Positions 9,001 to 15,404 of a stretch of 62,220 nucleotides of DNA are shown piece by piece. Below the pieces are notes generated by a model that saw nothing but the letters and a program-made list of their open reading frames with translations, was not told the DNA's origin and did no database searches. This DNA comes from Nocardioides sp. Its GTDB lineage: Bacteria; Actinomycetota; Actinomycetes; Propionibacteriales; Nocardioidaceae. The DNA lies in NCBI GenBank assembly GCA_025965125.1, contig JAOPXM010000059.1, positions 1 to 62,220 of the forward strand, given 5' to 3'. Within the stretch, counting starts at the first letter, position 1, and every line of letters starts with the position of its first letter. The position numbers and the translations under genes are program-made.

Positions 9001-10122
9001 CTCGAGGGCGAACGCGAGGCCGAGCACGAGCGGCAGCCGGATGATCGGGTCGAACTTGTGCACGTTCCGCATCGGCGACAGCGCGCCGTCGAGCAGGTCG
9101 CGGGAAGAGCCGCCGAACCAGCCCTGCACCGCCCCGACGTGCCCGAACGTCACCATCAGGACCCCCACCAGCAGGGAGAGCGACAGGAAGAGCCGGTGGG
9201 GGTTGCGCCGGTCGAGCAGGCCGGCGAAGCCGGCCAGCAGCACCACACCGCTGTTCAGCACGAGGTAGGGCGTCGAGATCAGGTCGCGTCCGGCGCGCGC
9301 ACCGGAGTCGACGTACGCGACCCAGTCCGACGTGCCGCGCAGGGCATCGAACAACGTCGTCGGGAACGTCGTGACGGCACCGGTCTCGATGTAGTCGAGG
9401 AAGGGTGGGCTGTAGGAACCCATCACGAACAGCGGGACCAGCCACCACAGCGTGCCGAGAGCCGTGAAGACGGGCCACCAGAGCATGAGGGAGCGCCGAC
9501 GCGGACCGGACGTGCGGGTCAGCAGCCAGATGGCCCCCATCGGCAGCACCGCAAACGTCGCGGCCGCGTTCACGCCCCCGACCATGGCCACCGCCAGTCC
9601 CGAGAGGGCCGCTGCGCGTCGTGGCGAGCCGGCCGTCGCGCCGCGCACCAACGGGAGGAGGACCCACGGTGCAACCGCCCCCGGCCAGGCCTCGATGGAG
9701 ATCGAGCCGAGCGTCGAGAGCATGCGGGGTGAGAGGGCGAAGGCGAAGCCGGCCACGAGGCACGCCAGGTCGGACCGAACACCGAGAGCGCGGGAGAGGC
9801 GCGCGGTGCCAGCGAACGCGACCGACATCACCAGGCCCTGCCAGAGCCGTTGCACCACCCAGCCGGGCACCTGGGCCACCCAGCCGAGGAGGAAGAACGA
9901 CCCCATCGGCCACAGGTAGCCGTAGGCCTGGTTCTGCAGCTCGCCGAGCGCCGCTCGCCCGTCCCACAAGTGCAGGGCGCGGCCCAGGAAGTCGGCCGGC
10001 CCGAGAGCCAGGTCGAGCTTCGTGTCCGAGACCAGCAGGCCAGGATCCTGGACCACCGCAAGGCCGACGAGGAGCACGCAGCCCGCCAGCAGTCGGAGCG
10101 CGAAGCTGGGAGACCTGGTCAC
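5968..10122 (-). CDS. aftD: Alpha-(1->3)-arabinofuranosyltransferase AftD
   Basis: A 1384-residue protein, matching the roughly 1400 residues of mycobacterial AftD (Rv0236c), which uses a decaprenyl-phospho-arabinose donor to branch arabinan at the outer face of the membrane. The N-terminal part (to about residue 450) is a multi-pass GT-C module. Extracytoplasmic regions follow, with two discoidin/CBM-like domains: one around residues 680-830 (contains ETAWVSGAGKSGRAWWQVDL) and one around 920-1020 (contains DPGTTWLAAADE). Further membrane helices lie at the C-terminus. The GTG at 10120-10122 overlaps the methyltransferase stop as GTGA. The C-terminal 36 codons overlap the acyltransferase gene tail to tail. 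In an organism without a mycolyl-arabinogalactan wall, the acceptor is probably another arabinose-containing polymer; that part is inference. Confidence 0.9.
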   Translation of the reverse strand: MTRSPSFALRLLAGCVLLVGLAVVQDPGLLVSDTKLDLALGPADFLGRALHLWDGRAALGELQNQAYGYLWPMGSFFLLGWVAQVPGWVVQRLWQGLVMSVAFAGTARLSRALGVRSDLACLVAGFAFALSPRMLSTLGSISIEAWPGAVAPWVLLPLVRGATAGSPRRAAALSGLAVAMVGGVNAAATFAVLPMGAIWLLTRTSGPRRRSLMLWWPVFTALGTLWWLVPLFVMGSYSPPFLDYIETGAVTTFPTTLFDALRGTSDWVAYVDSGARAGRDLISTPYLVLNSGVVLLAGFAGLLDRRNPHRLFLSLSLLVGVLMVTFGHVGAVQGWFGGSSRDLLDGALSPMRNVHKFDPIIRLPLVLGLAFALERVVDLRRSRAGSTRLGTVNRLAVLAMIVLPVAGAALPAIEGRIEPAGATLGVPGYWQQTATWLGDQPEGTALLVPGAAFGDYVWGTPRDEPMQAFARSPWATRNVIPLTPPGNIRMLDAIESRLAQGEGSAGLTAYLRRAGVRYLVVRNDLAPGDDVPVPFVVHEAIAESPGLSLAASFGPTVGGKAHLDTEGGRLLVNAGWQASYAAVEVFEVDPDSGTSSASPPVVAGGPEDLLDLLDLGVIGDGPAVLAADATSGLVGAGGPGGQLVLTDGLRQRERSFPRIHDGYSAATTPGDVRRTTNPASDYLIDDAARWSTTVRLDGVAAISASSSASDADSLGGARRGELPYAALDGSPETAWVSGAGKSGRAWWQVDLDTPTVVDHVVLTAGSAAAEDQLVRVRTANGVSDPVELAPGDRRVVALPAGDPTDWLRVEDGSLDAGGRLALAEVSVEGVSARRALVLPTLPESWGTPDQIVLRADRDARTGCASVLLRVRCQQSYEVPSEEPLGMRRVVPMSAPASYLPEIRVAPRAGPLLDQLLLREQPVSISASSTGVPDPRASAVAAIDGDPGTTWLAAADETQPSLDVRWLGKRTVTGLQLRVNRNTAARAPTDVVLEWPGGRREVTLQDGSATFAPIRTDQLRIDVLEAEPVSSLDFASQSSPVAVGVTELRLSGVPYLPLGLSADDVTYPCGTGPEVTVDGRTYETSVTGSPLDLARGLLADASLCGSAATSGRPASPGSAVPVALAAGENEIATDAGDAFTVASVVLVQRDDTVGAPTPVVEDSAGLERTGPETRTITPAPGDTLVSMRENANAGWSATQDGHVLAPVVVDGWQQGWLLRNDQDPVHADFGPDGAYRLGLGVGLALAVLLVGLLVVMSRRWGGPIPAPLTTRGLSVRTLLPVALGMAGLVAGWTGVSIGLAAAVAAFVLARRAPAEAPWVLGALCLVASLAYVATPWGSASGWAGNASWPHYLVLVPLVAAVTTAGSGTERRPSPLRRRAGRSIRR

Positions 10123-10877
10123 CGCTTGCGCAAGACGATGACGAGGTTCCAGGTGACCAGCTCACGGACCACGGGGACGTGGACGAGCCAGCGCGCCCAG
10201 CCCGGGTTGTAGCGCGGGGCCACGTCGACGACGTCGGCGAGGGTCTGGTGGTCCGCCCAGGCCAGGCCCGCGCGCACCGTCACCCGGAACAGCGACTCGC
10301 CGTACTTGTTCTTGGGCTCGTGACCGTGCTTGCGCGTGTAGCGGCGGCGCGCGCGGAGCCCGCCGAGGTAGTGCCAGGGCGCGGTCTCGTGGCCCCCCCA
10401 GGGGCCGAACCACACGGTGTAGCTGATGAAGACCACGCCACCCGGGCGGGTGACACGGACCATCTCCTCCGCCATCAGCCAGGGGTCCGGCACGTGCTCC
10501 AGGACGTTCGACGAGTAGCAGACGTCCAGCGAGTCGTCGCGGAACGGGAGCCGCATCCCGCTGCCGATGACGGTGCCGGACGCGATCCCACCGAGTCCCG
10601 CGAGCTCTCCGACATCGGAGTCGAGCGCGTAGTACCTCGCGCCGGCAGCCATGAACGCGTCGCGGAAGTAGCCGGGTCCCCCACCGACGTCCAGCATCAC
10701 CCCGCCGTCGAGATCGGCGTACGTCGACAGCTGGCCGACGGAGTCCTCGGCGATGGCGGTGTAGAAACGGGCCGGGTCGGGCTGTTCGTGGCGGAACTCC
10801 CGCAGCAGGCGCACCGATCGGCCGAGGGTCGCTCGCCATCGGGCCCGAGGTTCGACAGCGGTGGACTGACTCGGCAC
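10119..10877 (-). CDS. SAM-dependent methyltransferase of the AftD locus (Rv0224c-like)
   Basis: A class I methyltransferase of about 252 residues. Motif I is MLDVGGGPGYFRDAF, the acidic end of strand 2 is YYALDSD, and the post-I region contains MRLPFRDDSLDVCYSSNVLE. The C-terminal region (HYLGGLRARRRYTRKHG, KNKYGESLF, WARWLVHVPVVRE) is the part that resembles mycobacterial Rv0224c, a neighbour of the glycosyltransferase in the same region. The start is uncertain. GTG at 10877 has a TAGGG-like ribosome site 8 bases upstream and leaves a 10-base gap to the preceding stop. GTG at 10910 would overlap the glycosyltransferase by 23 bases and has no ribosome site. It forms an operon with the glycosyltransferase upstream and aftD downstream (GTGA overlap). 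Substrate unknown; a surface glycan or lipid-linked sugar is likely from context. Confidence 0.85.
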   Translation of the reverse strand: MPSQSTAVEPRARWRATLGRSVRLLREFRHEQPDPARFYTAIAEDSVGQLSTYADLDGGVMLDVGGGPGYFRDAFMAAGARYYALDSDVGELAGLGGIASGTVIGSGMRLPFRDDSLDVCYSSNVLEHVPDPWLMAEEMVRVTRPGGVVFISYTVWFGPWGGHETAPWHYLGGLRARRRYTRKHGHEPKNKYGESLFRVTVRAGLAWADHQTLADVVDVAPRYNPGWARWLVHVPVVRELVTWNLVIVLRKR

Positions 10878-10887
10878 GCGGGCGACC

Positions 10888-12045
10888 CTACCCAGCGGCG
10901 GAGCTGGCACGCGGCAGAACGCGAGGGGCGACGGGGTCCTGACTGTCCACGAGCGTCCCGTTGAGAGCTGCGAGCACCACCTGCGCGAACGACTCCTCGG
11001 CGTGCTGCCACGTGAAGGCCTGGCTCAGCTCCAGGGCCCCGCTGCCGAGCCGGCGGCGTTCGGCGCCGTCCTGGAGCAGCCGGCCGATCGTTGCGGTGAG
11101 CTGCTCCGCGTCGTCGACCAGCACGCCGGACTGTCCGTCCTCGATGGACTCCCGGGTTCCGCCCGCAGACCGGTAGGCGATTGCCGGGGTCCGGTGCATC
11201 CCGGCCTCGCCGATGACCAGGCCCCAGCCCTCCTTGAGGGACGGCAGGACCAGCAGCCACGAACGCTCGTAGAGCTCGTGCTTGCGAGACTCGTCGACCT
11301 GACCCTCGAAGACGACCGTGTCTCCAGCTCCGACACGGTCGGCGTAGTCGTGCAGCTCGCTCTCCCACCACCCGCTGCCGACGACCGCGAGCCGAAGGTC
11401 AGGCAGCTGCTCGCGCAGGGCGACGGCCGCGTCGATCGCGTGCTCGACCTGCTTGTGCGGCACCAGGCGGCCCACGACGGCGATCGTCGGGTTGGCGGCC
11501 TTGCCCGCCTCGACGGGAACCACGGGCTCGGTGCCGTTGTGCACCACGGCGATGCGCGGCCCCCTGACGCCGAGGTCGCGCAGCTCGCTGCGCGTGGCCC
11601 CCGAGACCGCGACGTACTGGCACCTGCGGTAGAGCCAGGGTGCGAGCCGGTGCTCGATCCACCAGCCGACCCTCGCGGTGAGCCCCGCGTAGACGACCGA
11701 CCACTGCTCTCGGTGCACGTGATGGACCAGGACGATGACGGGCTTGCGGGTGACGAGCCGGCTGAAGAACGGGAGCCCGTTCTGCACGTCGACCACCACG
11801 TCCGGGTCCCCCAGGTCCCCACGTCGCAGTGCCCGCATGGCCTGGAGGTAGACGGAGAGCTTGGTGCCGCGGCGCACGAACCGCACTCCGTCAACGACCT
11901 CCTCCGAAGGCGCCGACGAGTGGGCAGCGCAGAAGATCGTCACCGTGCAGGCGCGCCCGACCAGCCCAGCGGCCATCTTCTCGAGAAACCGCTCGGCGCC
12001 GCCGCCTTCGGGGTTGCGGACGTCGCGCCAGCTGAGGAACACCAC
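10888..12045 (-). CDS. GT4-family glycosyltransferase
   Basis: A 385-residue GT-B-fold glycosyltransferase. The N-terminal SWRDVRNPEGGGAERF is the glycine-rich donor/acceptor loop. The C-terminal Glycos_transf_1 domain includes VVGRLVPHKQVEHAIDA, FEGQVDESRKHELYERSW and the nucleotide-sugar EX7E motif in SLKEGWGLVIGEAGMHRTPAI. It has no membrane segments, so it acts on the cytoplasmic side. The related Rv0225 sits next to the methyltransferase in mycobacteria. GTG 12045 is preceded by GGGGAAGCAC. It starts 26 bases after the stop of the small DUF2613-like gene and is probably co-transcribed with it from the promoter near 12265. Donor and acceptor sugars are unknown. Confidence 0.9.
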   Translation of the reverse strand: MVFLSWRDVRNPEGGGAERFLEKMAAGLVGRACTVTIFCAAHSSAPSEEVVDGVRFVRRGTKLSVYLQAMRALRRGDLGDPDVVVDVQNGLPFFSRLVTRKPVIVLVHHVHREQWSVVYAGLTARVGWWIEHRLAPWLYRRCQYVAVSGATRSELRDLGVRGPRIAVVHNGTEPVVPVEAGKAANPTIAVVGRLVPHKQVEHAIDAAVALREQLPDLRLAVVGSGWWESELHDYADRVGAGDTVVFEGQVDESRKHELYERSWLLVLPSLKEGWGLVIGEAGMHRTPAIAYRSAGGTRESIEDGQSGVLVDDAEQLTATIGRLLQDGAERRRLGSGALELSQAFTWQHAEESFAQVVLAALNGTLVDSQDPVAPRVLPRASSAAG

Positions 12046-12071
12046 GTGCTTCCCCGCCAGCTGGGAAATGC

Positions 12072-12236
12072 TCAGTTCGTCGAGCCGTACTCAATCATCT
12101 GGCTGATGGGCTGATTGACGTTGGCCGGCGAGTCTCCGCTCGGGCTCGTCTGCGACGTGACAATGCCGACGATGGTTGCCGAGGCGACGATGCCGCCGAT
12201 GGCCAACGCACCAAAAGTGCTCAGGATCGATCCCAT
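12072..12236 (-). CDS. Small DUF2613-like membrane/secreted protein (54 aa)
   Basis: A 54-residue protein. The ATG at 12234-12236 follows a strong GGGAGGGG ribosome site 8 bases upstream. The N-terminal half is one hydrophobic helix (LSTFGALAIGGIVASATIVG) and the C-terminal half is polar, ending IEYGSTN. That architecture, with a closing EYG-type motif, matches my recollection of the mycobacterial small secreted protein Rv0236A (DUF2613), which lies beside aftD. The assignment rests on size, layout and context and was not aligned. It heads the operon with the glycosyltransferase, the methyltransferase and aftD. It could be a small regulator or stabilising subunit of the AftD complex, but that is conjecture. 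Confidence 0.75.
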   Translation of the reverse strand: MGSILSTFGALAIGGIVASATIVGIVTSQTSPSGDSPANVNQPISQMIEYGSTN

Positions 12237-12264
12237 TTGAATACCCCTCCCAAGGTCCCGTCGG

Positions 12265-12273
12265 GATCGTAAC
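12265..12273 (-). promoter_or_regulatory. Putative extended -10 promoter of the aftD operon
   Basis: Read on the minus strand this is TGTTACGAT, an extended -10 (TGn then TACGAT), lying 29 bases before the DUF2613-like start and its strong ribosome site. No convincing -35 is present; TTCAAC lies 19 bases upstream. Confidence 0.35.
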
Positions 12274-12296
12274 AGCGCATTAAGAGCCGCGTTGAA

Positions 12297-14051
12297 TTAG
12301 ACCGACTTTGCCGTCGCCCCGGCGTGGCGGCGCCGGCAGAACAGGCTGCGGGCAAGGCTGCTGGCACCGACAAGAACGGCCGCGGCATACAGCAACCAGG
12401 CGAGCGTCATGCCACCGATCCAGCCGCCGGGCACGGTCCGGACCCGTGGGTCGTCGATCCGGGTCACGCTGACCTGTGTGGTGTCGAGGAGCACCTTGCC
12501 CGCCAGGCCGGGCGCCTCGCCGGGCGTGTCGTGCTCCACCACGACCACCCCGATCCCGAGGTCGGCCAGGCCCCGGGACCGGGCCTCCGGAGTCACGGCC
12601 GCAAGTGCGTTGCTCACCTCGATGACTCGGGGGTCCTCCCCCGCCAGCTCCTCGCCCGCGACCACGAGCCGGTCGCTGGCGACGTAGTCCGGCGTGAGGA
12701 ACCGCCCCATCGGGTCAAGGACCTTGTGGTCGTGGTTCCACTGCGGCTGCCGGTAGCTCGACAGCGGTAGCACCAGCAGGTCGCCGGCACTCTCACCGTC
12801 GCGACGCTGCTGGTCGGAGACCACTACCCGAGCCTGATCGTAGGCCCCGGGGAACGTCGCGGGCTGGAGCCGGCCGGAAAGCCCCAGGGCGGCGTCGGGC
12901 ATCAGCGTGATCGGGAGCACGACGAGCGCGGCCCCCAGCGACGTACGCGCCACCACCCCGTGGGGCAGGCGCTCCCAGGTCTCGGCCGCCCCCTGGGCAA
13001 CCAGGGTCACCAGCAGCGGCGCACACAGCGCCAGCGCCCGGGCGCCGTCGCGGAACAACCCGGCACCGGGCACGTGCCCCACCAGCCAGGTCGTGAGGTC
13101 AGGGGCCACCCACGTCACCACGGCCAGCGCGTAGCCGATCACCCAGCAGGCGACGAACGCCGCAACATCGCGGCGACCGGTCCGCCGGAGCCAGGCCCGG
13201 GCTCCGAGGCCCGCAAGGACGAGCACGAACACCAACGACAACCAAGCCAGCACACCGTCTCTCGAGGGCAGGACCACTTCGGTGTTCCAGATGCCGCCGA
13301 GCCCGAGCGCCGCCACCGGGCCCGGCAGCGCGCCGTCTCGGTTCAGGGCGAACGCCCCCGCTCCGGCGGGGTCGGTTGTCGCGGCCGACGCGTGCAACAA
13401 CCCGGACACCAGCCACGGCGCGTTCGCCGCGATCACCAGCGCGATGACCGTGACGTTCGCCCGCGTGCGGTGCCGGGCCAGCGCGAACGCCAGGAGCGCC
13501 GCGGCCGTGGCCACGCCGGAGTTGGCACTCAGGCTGCCCAGGGGGACCAGCATCCACAGGACTGTCGGCATCGATGCCTCGGTACGCCACCGCCGGGCCC
13601 CGACCACCACCCAGGGCAGTACGGCGTACCCGACGAGGACCGGCCAGTGACCGATCAGCAGGCGCTCGGCCACGAACGGGTTCCACTCGTAGACCGACAC
13701 GGCCACCAGCTGACCGACGAGGGAGCTCTCCGGCGCGAGCCGCGCGGCCCCGATCCCTCCGGCAACCAGGCAGCCGAGCAGGACGACCTTCTGCAGCACC
13801 ATGCCGGGCACGAGCTCGTCGAGGACGGCGACCACCGCGTCGGACGGAACTGCCCGAGGCAGTCCCGAGGCAAGCCCCAGGAAGTCACTCCTGAGTGCCA
13901 GGTCCGGGACCCAGACCATGTCGAAGCTCAGGACGTAGCCGGCGCCGAGCGCCGGCCCGAGGAGGATCAGGGCCAGCGCGAGAGCCCAGACGCGTGGCAG
14001 CCAGCACCGCCAGCCGGGCGCTGCGGAAGTCCCGGTTCCCCTCAAGGCCAC
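12297..14051 (-). CDS. Large integral membrane protein of the AftD locus (Rv0226c-like)
   Basis: A 584-residue protein with about twelve hydrophobic segments to around residue 420, a soluble extracytoplasmic region (contains YRQPQWNHDHKVLDPMGRF), and a final membrane helix (MTLAWLLYAAAVLVGASSL). The first loop carries SFDMVWVPDL, the position where GT-C enzymes place acidic catalytic residues. Size, topology and neighbours resemble mycobacterial Rv0226c, a conserved membrane protein of unknown function between DUF3068 and the glycosyltransferase. GTG 14051 is preceded by a very strong GGGGAGGGGGAGGGGA ribosome site; a GTG at 14072 lies within the purine tract and is less likely. It is divergent from the flippase, with 77 bases between. 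Confidence 0.75.
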   Translation of the reverse strand: MALRGTGTSAAPGWRCWLPRVWALALALILLGPALGAGYVLSFDMVWVPDLALRSDFLGLASGLPRAVPSDAVVAVLDELVPGMVLQKVVLLGCLVAGGIGAARLAPESSLVGQLVAVSVYEWNPFVAERLLIGHWPVLVGYAVLPWVVVGARRWRTEASMPTVLWMLVPLGSLSANSGVATAAALLAFALARHRTRANVTVIALVIAANAPWLVSGLLHASAATTDPAGAGAFALNRDGALPGPVAALGLGGIWNTEVVLPSRDGVLAWLSLVFVLVLAGLGARAWLRRTGRRDVAAFVACWVIGYALAVVTWVAPDLTTWLVGHVPGAGLFRDGARALALCAPLLVTLVAQGAAETWERLPHGVVARTSLGAALVVLPITLMPDAALGLSGRLQPATFPGAYDQARVVVSDQQRRDGESAGDLLVLPLSSYRQPQWNHDHKVLDPMGRFLTPDYVASDRLVVAGEELAGEDPRVIEVSNALAAVTPEARSRGLADLGIGVVVVEHDTPGEAPGLAGKVLLDTTQVSVTRIDDPRVRTVPGGWIGGMTLAWLLYAAAVLVGASSLARSLFCRRRHAGATAKSV

Positions 14052-14114
14052 TCCCCTCCCCCTCCCCGGCACGCGCCCGATCCAACCACCTCGGACCGCC
14101 GGAGACGCGGCACG

Positions 14115-14120
14115 TAGGCT
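14115..14120 (+). promoter_or_regulatory. Putative -10 element, near-leaderless start of the flippase
   Basis: TAGGCT ends eight bases before the GTG at 14129, which lacks a Shine-Dalgarno sequence. No clear -35 is seen. Confidence 0.35.
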
Positions 14121-14128
14121 TCCGCCCC

Positions 14129-15388
14129 GTGAGCAACACCGCGACCGCTACGTCACGACGCCTCCGCGGCGGCGCGGCCATCGCGGTGGCCATGGGCCTG
14201 ATGAACATCGCCACCTACGGCTACACGGTCGTGGCCGCCCACGCCGTCGGGACCGAACAGTTCGGTGAGTTCTCGGCCCTGATGGGCGTGCTGCTTGTCG
14301 TCAACGTGCTCTCGCTGGGCCTGCAGGCCACGGGGGCCCGGCGCATCTCGGCGCACCCCGACCAGGTCGTCTCGATCGAGCGGGTGGTCCTCGGCGTGGG
14401 GCTGCGCAGCGCCGTGGCCCTGGGGGTCCTCTGCCTGGTGCTCTCGCCGTTGTTCTGGGGGGTCCTGCGCCTGAGCAGCCCGCTGACGGCGGTGTTGATC
14501 GCGCTGGCCGCCGCACCCCTGACGATCATGGGCGCGCAGGCCGGAGTGCTGCAGGGCGAGCAGCGTTGGGAACCGCTGGCCCTCATCTACCTCTGCCAGG
14601 GTCTGGGCCGCGTGGTCTTCGGCGTGCTGCTGATGGTCATCTGGCCGAACGCCTTCGCCGCCATGCTGGGCGTCGCGATCGGCGCCTGGCTTCCCGTCAT
14701 CGTCGGCTACATCGCGCTGCGTCGGCCGCGCATCGACCCGCCGCCGAGCGAGGGCCACCCGGGCATCGACCTGCTCCGCGAGGTGGGTCGCAGCAGCCAG
14801 GCCCTGCTGGCCTTCTTCGCGCTCTCCAACGCCGACATCCTGCTGGCGCGGGCGGCGCTGCCCCACGACCAGGCCGGGCTGTACGCCGGGGGGCTGATCC
14901 TGGCGAAGGCGATCCTGTTCCTGCCTCAGTTCGTCGTGGTGATCGTGTTCCCGTCCATGTCCCGGGGAGCCTCGCGCCGGATCCTGCTGATGGCGCTGGG
15001 CACCGCGGCCACCCTGGGCGCGTGCGGGTTGCTCGGCATCCTGGTCCTGCCGGACCTCGCCCTGGTCTTCGTGGGCGGCTCGGACTTCGGCGCCATCTCC
15101 GGCCAGCTGTGGAAGTTCGCCATCATCGGGACCTTGCTGTCGATGATCCAGCTGCTGGTCTACTCCGCGCTCGCCCGCCGCCAGGGACGCGCTGCGGTGC
15201 TGATCTGGACGACCCTGGTGGTGCTGGTCGTCGGAGCGTTCTGGACCAAGCACGTGACCTCGTTGGTCACCCTCGTGGTCACCCTCGACAGCGTGCTGTT
15301 CGTGGCCCTGCTGGTCTCGGCGCTCATGGCCCGGCCGACACCGGTGCCCGATCCCATCGACCCGGCGCTCCTGCAACGCGAGGGCTGA
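14129..15388 (+). CDS. Polysaccharide flippase-type membrane transporter (MOP superfamily)
   Basis: A 419-residue protein with about twelve membrane helices of the polysaccharide-biosynthesis/oligosaccharide-flippase group, which moves lipid-linked glycans across the membrane. The N-terminal region GMKN-like in other members is here MGLMNIATYGYTVVAAHAVG, followed by FGEFSALMGVLLV, as in Wzx-like proteins. It has a short cytoplasmic C-terminal tail. GTG 14129 was chosen because the encoded helix 1 begins shortly after it and a -10-like hexamer lies upstream. Its position beside AftD-locus enzymes suggests it flips the lipid-linked precursor that those enzymes elaborate outside the cell. It converges on polA with a 16-base gap and no hairpin terminator. 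Confidence 0.85.
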   Translation: MSNTATATSRRLRGGAAIAVAMGLMNIATYGYTVVAAHAVGTEQFGEFSALMGVLLVVNVLSLGLQATGARRISAHPDQVVSIERVVLGVGLRSAVALGVLCLVLSPLFWGVLRLSSPLTAVLIALAAAPLTIMGAQAGVLQGEQRWEPLALIYLCQGLGRVVFGVLLMVIWPNAFAAMLGVAIGAWLPVIVGYIALRRPRIDPPPSEGHPGIDLLREVGRSSQALLAFFALSNADILLARAALPHDQAGLYAGGLILAKAILFLPQFVVVIVFPSMSRGASRRILLMALGTAATLGACGLLGILVLPDLALVFVGGSDFGAISGQLWKFAIIGTLLSMIQLLVYSALARRQGRAAVLIWTTLVVLVVGAFWTKHVTSLVTLVVTLDSVLFVALLVSALMARPTPVPDPIDPALLQREG

Positions 15389-15404
15389 TGGCCCGGTCGC
15401 TCGT

